This document shows, piece after piece, positions 5,428 to 7,649 of a stretch of DNA of 7,649 bases. Origin of the DNA: Spirochaetia bacterium (GTDB lineage Bacteria; Spirochaetota; Spirochaetia; Treponematales; Treponemataceae); contig CAAGIZ010000131.1 in the NCBI GenBank assembly GCA_900770075.1, forward strand, positions 1 to 7,649, in the 5' to 3' direction. The number at the start of each line of letters is the position of its first letter. Within the stretch, counting starts at the first letter, position 1. The notes below the pieces were generated by a model, which was given only the letters and a program-made list of their open reading frames with translations, searched no databases and was not told where the DNA came from. The position numbers and the translations under genes were made by a program.

Positions 5428-6459
5428 TCAAAAAAAAGCCTTTATCCCTTCAAGAACCTTCAAATCCTTCACAGCCTCTTCCAGAGAACTCAAAATCGGA
5501 GCCCTTCCGTCAAGAAAATCCACTGCATTTTCCACCATCCCGGAAAAATACCCGGACTTTTTGGGCAGCCTTACCTTCTGCCTTTCCAGAGAATAAAACC
5601 CGGAATAAAGACTGCTTTTCTTCCTTAAAAAAAAGTCAGCAATACCGTTTCCTACACAGATTTTTCCTTCAGTACCGAGAATTTCAACCCTAAACTCAAA
5701 AAATCTTGAACGTCCGCTCATCTTCAGGCAAATTTCAGGGATTTTTTCAGTTTTGTAACTGGCGCAGAAATTCCTCACAACCATTTTTTCATCTTTAAAG
5801 ACACCGGTCACAACAGGATTTTCCAGTTCTTCCCCGGTCAAAAACCGCACTATGTCCACAAGGTGGGTTCCGTCGTGCAGGAGGCTGTACGTTCCGTCTT
5901 TTTCAAATTCCTTTCCATAAATTCTCAACCCCGAATCAAGTTCACCTTCCACCCTTTGGATTTCCCCGATTTTTTTACACCACTTTTTTGCAAGGGCGTA
6001 ATTCAGGTCAAAACGCCTTTCGTGGTTTACCAGCACAGGCACAGAGTTTTCCTCAGCACACCGGCAGATTAACTGCGCCTGAGCCGAATTCAGGGCAACA
6101 GGCTTTTCCAGAATCACAAGACGAGGCCTTGCTTCAATAGCCCGGACACACTCTTCAAGATGAGCCTCCTCGTTTACGGCAACCACTGCAATGTCAATAT
6201 TTTCAACTACCTTAAAAAGCTCCCGGCTGTCCTTAAAGCAGAGGGGTTCCGAACCGTGTTTAGAAACATAATTTTTCCACAGATCCAGCCTTTCCCCGTC
6301 CCTGTCGCAGCCGGCACAAAGGTCAATCCGCCTGTTTTTTAGCAGAGCCATAGTGTGGCTTGCCGGCTGCTCCCGCTTTTTGTCAAACCCCAGCAAAAAC
6401 CCGATTCTCCCGGTACCAATCAAAACCGTCCTATACTTTTTAACGCTCATAATCCCCAT
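5428..6459 (-). CDS. Gfo/Idh/MocA-family oxidoreductase, substrate unknown
   Basis: The protein (343 aa) has the two-domain build of NAD(P)-dependent sugar or cyclitol dehydrogenases. The N-terminal Rossmann fold has VLIGTGRIG (12-20) for dinucleotide binding. Asp52 lies after the second strand (CAGCDRD), which leans towards NAD rather than NADP. The hallmark EKP is at 118-120, with Lys119 as the expected catalytic lysine. The C-terminal domain has HDGTHLVDIVRFLTG (195-209), where His199 is the usual catalytic histidine. No signal peptide or membrane segment is seen, so it should be cytoplasmic. The ATG at 6459 is chosen because GAGG lies 5 nt upstream; an in-frame TTG at 6462 and an ATG at 6450 are alternatives. 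It is divergent from the Mrp gene, across a 102-nt AT-rich gap, and monocistronic as far as can be seen. Neighbours do not point to a pathway and the family is too broad to name a substrate. Confidence 0.85.
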   Translation of the reverse strand: MGIMSVKKYRTVLIGTGRIGFLLGFDKKREQPASHTMALLKNRRIDLCAGCDRDGERLDLWKNYVSKHGSEPLCFKDSRELFKVVENIDIAVVAVNEEAHLEECVRAIEARPRLVILEKPVALNSAQAQLICRCAEENSVPVLVNHERRFDLNYALAKKWCKKIGEIQRVEGELDSGLRIYGKEFEKDGTYSLLHDGTHLVDIVRFLTGEELENPVVTGVFKDEKMVVRNFCASYKTEKIPEICLKMSGRSRFFEFRVEILGTEGKICVGNGIADFFLRKKSSLYSGFYSLERQKVRLPKKSGYFSGMVENAVDFLDGRAPILSSLEEAVKDLKVLEGIKAFF

Positions 6460-6503
6460 CAAAACCTCATTTATCTTCTATATGTTTTATTATCGGAAAG
6501 ACT

Positions 6504-6533
6504 ATGGCAAACAAAAAAGCAATTCATTAAAAT
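6504..6533 (+). promoter_or_regulatory. Possible promoter for the Mrp-type ATPase gene
   Basis: ATGGCA (6504-6509) and TAAAAT (6528-6533) are spaced by 18 nt on the plus strand within the 102-nt divergent gap (6460-6561). The start would lie near 6540, just before the ribosome binding site. The -35 match is weak. I found no convincing matching promoter for the divergent oxidoreductase in the same gap; a GATAAT on the minus strand (6494-6489) has no -35 partner at standard spacing. Confidence 0.35.
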
Positions 6534-6561
6534 AAAAAGAAAAAAAAAGAGGTACCAGCAA

Positions 6562-7383
6562 ATGGCAGACCAAAACTGCACCCACAACTGCTCAACCTGC
6601 TCCTCAGGCTGCAGCGCACGGGACTTGAAATTTCACTTAAATCCAAAAAGCACCGTCAGACACGTAATCGGCATAGTTTCAGGCAAGGGCGGAGTGGGAA
6701 AATCCCTGGTTACATCCCTGCTGGCAGCAAAAACAGCCAAAAAAGGACTCAGGGCAGCAGTTCTGGACGCAGACATCACCGGTCCTTCAATCCCCACAGC
6801 CTTCGGCACAAACGGCGAACGGGTATATTGCGACGAAAACGGCCTCATCTTCCCAGAAACCACACCCTCCGGCATCCAGCTTATGAGCATGAACTTCCTT
6901 CTCAAAAACGAAAACGACCCTGTCTTGTGGCGTGGTTCCATGATAAACAGCATCGTAAAAAAATTCTGGGAAGAAGTCTTCTGGGACAACGTTGATTACA
7001 TGTTCGTAGACATGCCCCCAGGAACAGGAGATGTGCCCCTTACAGTTTTCCAAAGCCTGCCACTGGACGGCATAATCATCGTCACAAGCCCACAAGAGCT
7101 GGTTCGCGTAATCGTAGAAAAAGCGGTAAAAATGGCTCAAACCATGAAAATTCCAGTTTACGGACTTATCGAAAACATGAGTTACGTTCAGTGCCCGGAC
7201 TGCAGCAAAAAAATTTATCTTTTCGGAGAAAGCCACGCCCCGCAAATCTCTCAGGAGTTTCACCTTCCCCTTCTTGCCCAAATACCGATAGCCCCAAAAA
7301 CAGCACAGGCAGTGGACAAAGGTCAGGTCGAAACCCTGGAAGCAGAATTCCTCGATGCCGCATTAAAAATTGTCCAGGGCTAG
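6562..7383 (+). CDS. Mrp/NBP35-family P-loop ATPase, probable iron-sulfur cluster carrier
   Basis: Members of this family bind an Fe-S cluster at a dimer interface and hand it to apoproteins in the cytoplasm. The 273-aa protein has the deviant Walker A GKGGVGKS (41-48), the switch-like DADITGPSIP (69-78) and DMPPGTGD (150-157). It also has the family's CxxC pair Cys211 and Cys214 (CPDC) after ENMSY. An N-terminal four-cysteine cluster, Cys6, Cys10, Cys13 and Cys17, recalls the N-terminal ferredoxin-like motif of NBP35, though with different spacing. There is no N-terminal MIP18/DUF59 domain as found in many bacterial Mrp (ApbC) proteins. The ATG at 6562 has AGAGG 9 nt upstream; the frame is open further upstream, but that part crosses the divergent gap and looks non-coding. 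The stop TAG is followed directly by repeats. Mrp or ApbC are both used as names for such proteins. Confidence 0.9.
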   Translation: MADQNCTHNCSTCSSGCSARDLKFHLNPKSTVRHVIGIVSGKGGVGKSLVTSLLAAKTAKKGLRAAVLDADITGPSIPTAFGTNGERVYCDENGLIFPETTPSGIQLMSMNFLLKNENDPVLWRGSMINSIVKKFWEEVFWDNVDYMFVDMPPGTGDVPLTVFQSLPLDGIIIVTSPQELVRVIVEKAVKMAQTMKIPVYGLIENMSYVQCPDCSKKIYLFGESHAPQISQEFHLPLLAQIPIAPKTAQAVDKGQVETLEAEFLDAALKIVQG

Positions 7384-7394
7384 ATTTTGATAAG

Positions 7395-7500
7395 GCCAGG
7401 CACCCCCGCTTTGCGGGCCGCTATGTCCGCCCTTCGCCACGGCCGTGGCTCATTGCGCCGCCCTGCGGCGCAACTTCGGGGCTCCCAGCGCTGGTGCATT
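7395..7500. repeat. GC-rich multi-hairpin repeat downstream of the Mrp gene
   Basis: Starting 12 nt after the stop codon come four compact inverted repeats. They are CCCGC/GCGGG with a TTT loop (7405-7417), the perfect palindrome GCCACGGCCGTGGC (7436-7449), TTGCGCCGC/GCGGCGCAA around CCT (7453-7473), and CCAGCGCTGG (7485-7494). The nine-pair 7453-7473 hairpin is the strongest and could stop transcription or protect the mRNA 3' end, although no T-tract follows. The segment from 7426 to 7454 resembles 5265-5294 behind the tRNA gene. There is no plausible coding frame here. Confidence 0.6.
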
Positions 7501-7510
7501 TTAAAATCCT

Positions 7511-7645
7511 GGGCACCTCGAAAAACTCGTCTTTGTCGATTTTTTCAAGGTGCTGGCGAGTTCTAAGTCGCTATAATATCGCAACTTAGAACATCGCATT
7601 TTCAAAGACACCTCTAAAAACTGAAGTTTTTAGAGGTTCCCTCTT
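7511..7645. repeat. Composite repeat of three tandem hairpins bounded by inverted ends
   Basis: The ends GGGCACCTCGAAAAACT (7511-7527) and AGTTTTTAGAGGTTCCC (7625-7641) are inverted copies of each other at 15 of 17 positions. Between and including them lie three hairpins. Hairpin one, 7513-7553, has GCACCTCGAAAAA against TTTTTCAAGGTGC plus an inner TCG/CGA. Hairpin two, 7556-7597, has GCGA-GTTCTAAGT against ACTTAGAAC-A-TCGC around an AT-rich loop. Hairpin three, 7610-7637, is a perfect 13-bp stem, ACCTCTAAAAACT with AGTTTTTAGAGGT, around GA. No open frame fits within it. The structure is like a small non-autonomous element or REP/BIME-like mosaic; mobility is not shown. The right boundary is uncertain because the window ends four bases later. 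Confidence 0.7.
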
Positions 7646-7649
7646 GCAA

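Noticed and set aside
6787..7281. A 164-codon minus-strand open frame
   Set aside because: It is antisense to the Mrp-type ATPase, which has all its motifs in order.
7191..7589. A 132-codon plus-strand frame running out of the Mrp gene into the repeats
   Set aside because: It is out of frame with the ATPase for its first half and reads through palindromic repeats for the rest; no start signal or domain is seen.
7560..7592. 33-nt palindrome considered as a CRISPR repeat
   Set aside because: There is only one copy, with no regularly spaced repeats or spacers and no cas gene.

Overview
This is a bacterial chromosomal window, most likely from a spirochaete of the genus Treponema or a close host-associated relative. 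That assignment is inference from three things: the look of the MurE, Ddl and MurD proteins; a Tritrichomonas-like IMP dehydrogenase; and intergenic spacers filled with families of palindromic repeats. No 16S gene or other decisive marker is present.

Layout. The left two thirds (1-5017) is a minus-strand block read right to left: guaB (IMP dehydrogenase), murE, ddl (D-Ala-D-Ala ligase) and the first 144 codons of murD, which runs off the left edge. A good sigma70-type promoter (TTGAAT, 17 nt, TATAAT) lies just upstream of guaB. The gaps are short (16 nt guaB-murE, 44 nt murE-ddl, 158 nt ddl-murD), so one transcript is likely. MurD adds D-Glu, MurE the third, probably diamino, residue, and Ddl makes the D-Ala-D-Ala that ends the stem peptide. 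The block is therefore a cytoplasmic peptidoglycan-precursor operon headed by the committed enzyme of GTP synthesis. A tRNA-Ala(CGC) gene (5151-5223, plus strand) is read divergently from guaB. After a repeat-filled spacer come a minus-strand Gfo/Idh/MocA-type oxidoreductase of unknown substrate (5428-6459) and, divergent from it, a plus-strand Mrp/NBP35-type Fe-S carrier ATPase (6562-7383).

Non-coding DNA. No gene-free stretch exceeds 300 bases, but the three largest (435-592, 5224-5427, 7384-7649) are almost wholly made of hairpin-forming repeats. One family has arms of the form CCTCTAAAAACT and occurs at 1745-1784, 5389-5417 and twice in a composite at 7511-7645. A GC-rich module recurs at about 5230-5345 and 7395-7500. 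A third, different GC-rich family fills 435-592. These repeats abut or enter gene ends: the last codons and stop of murE, and the stop of ddl, lie inside them.

I see no mobile element with its own transposase, no CRISPR array and no defence or secretion system. The genes are ordinary housekeeping genes. The points worth a second look are the repeat architecture, the IMP dehydrogenase subtype and the MurE specificity motif.
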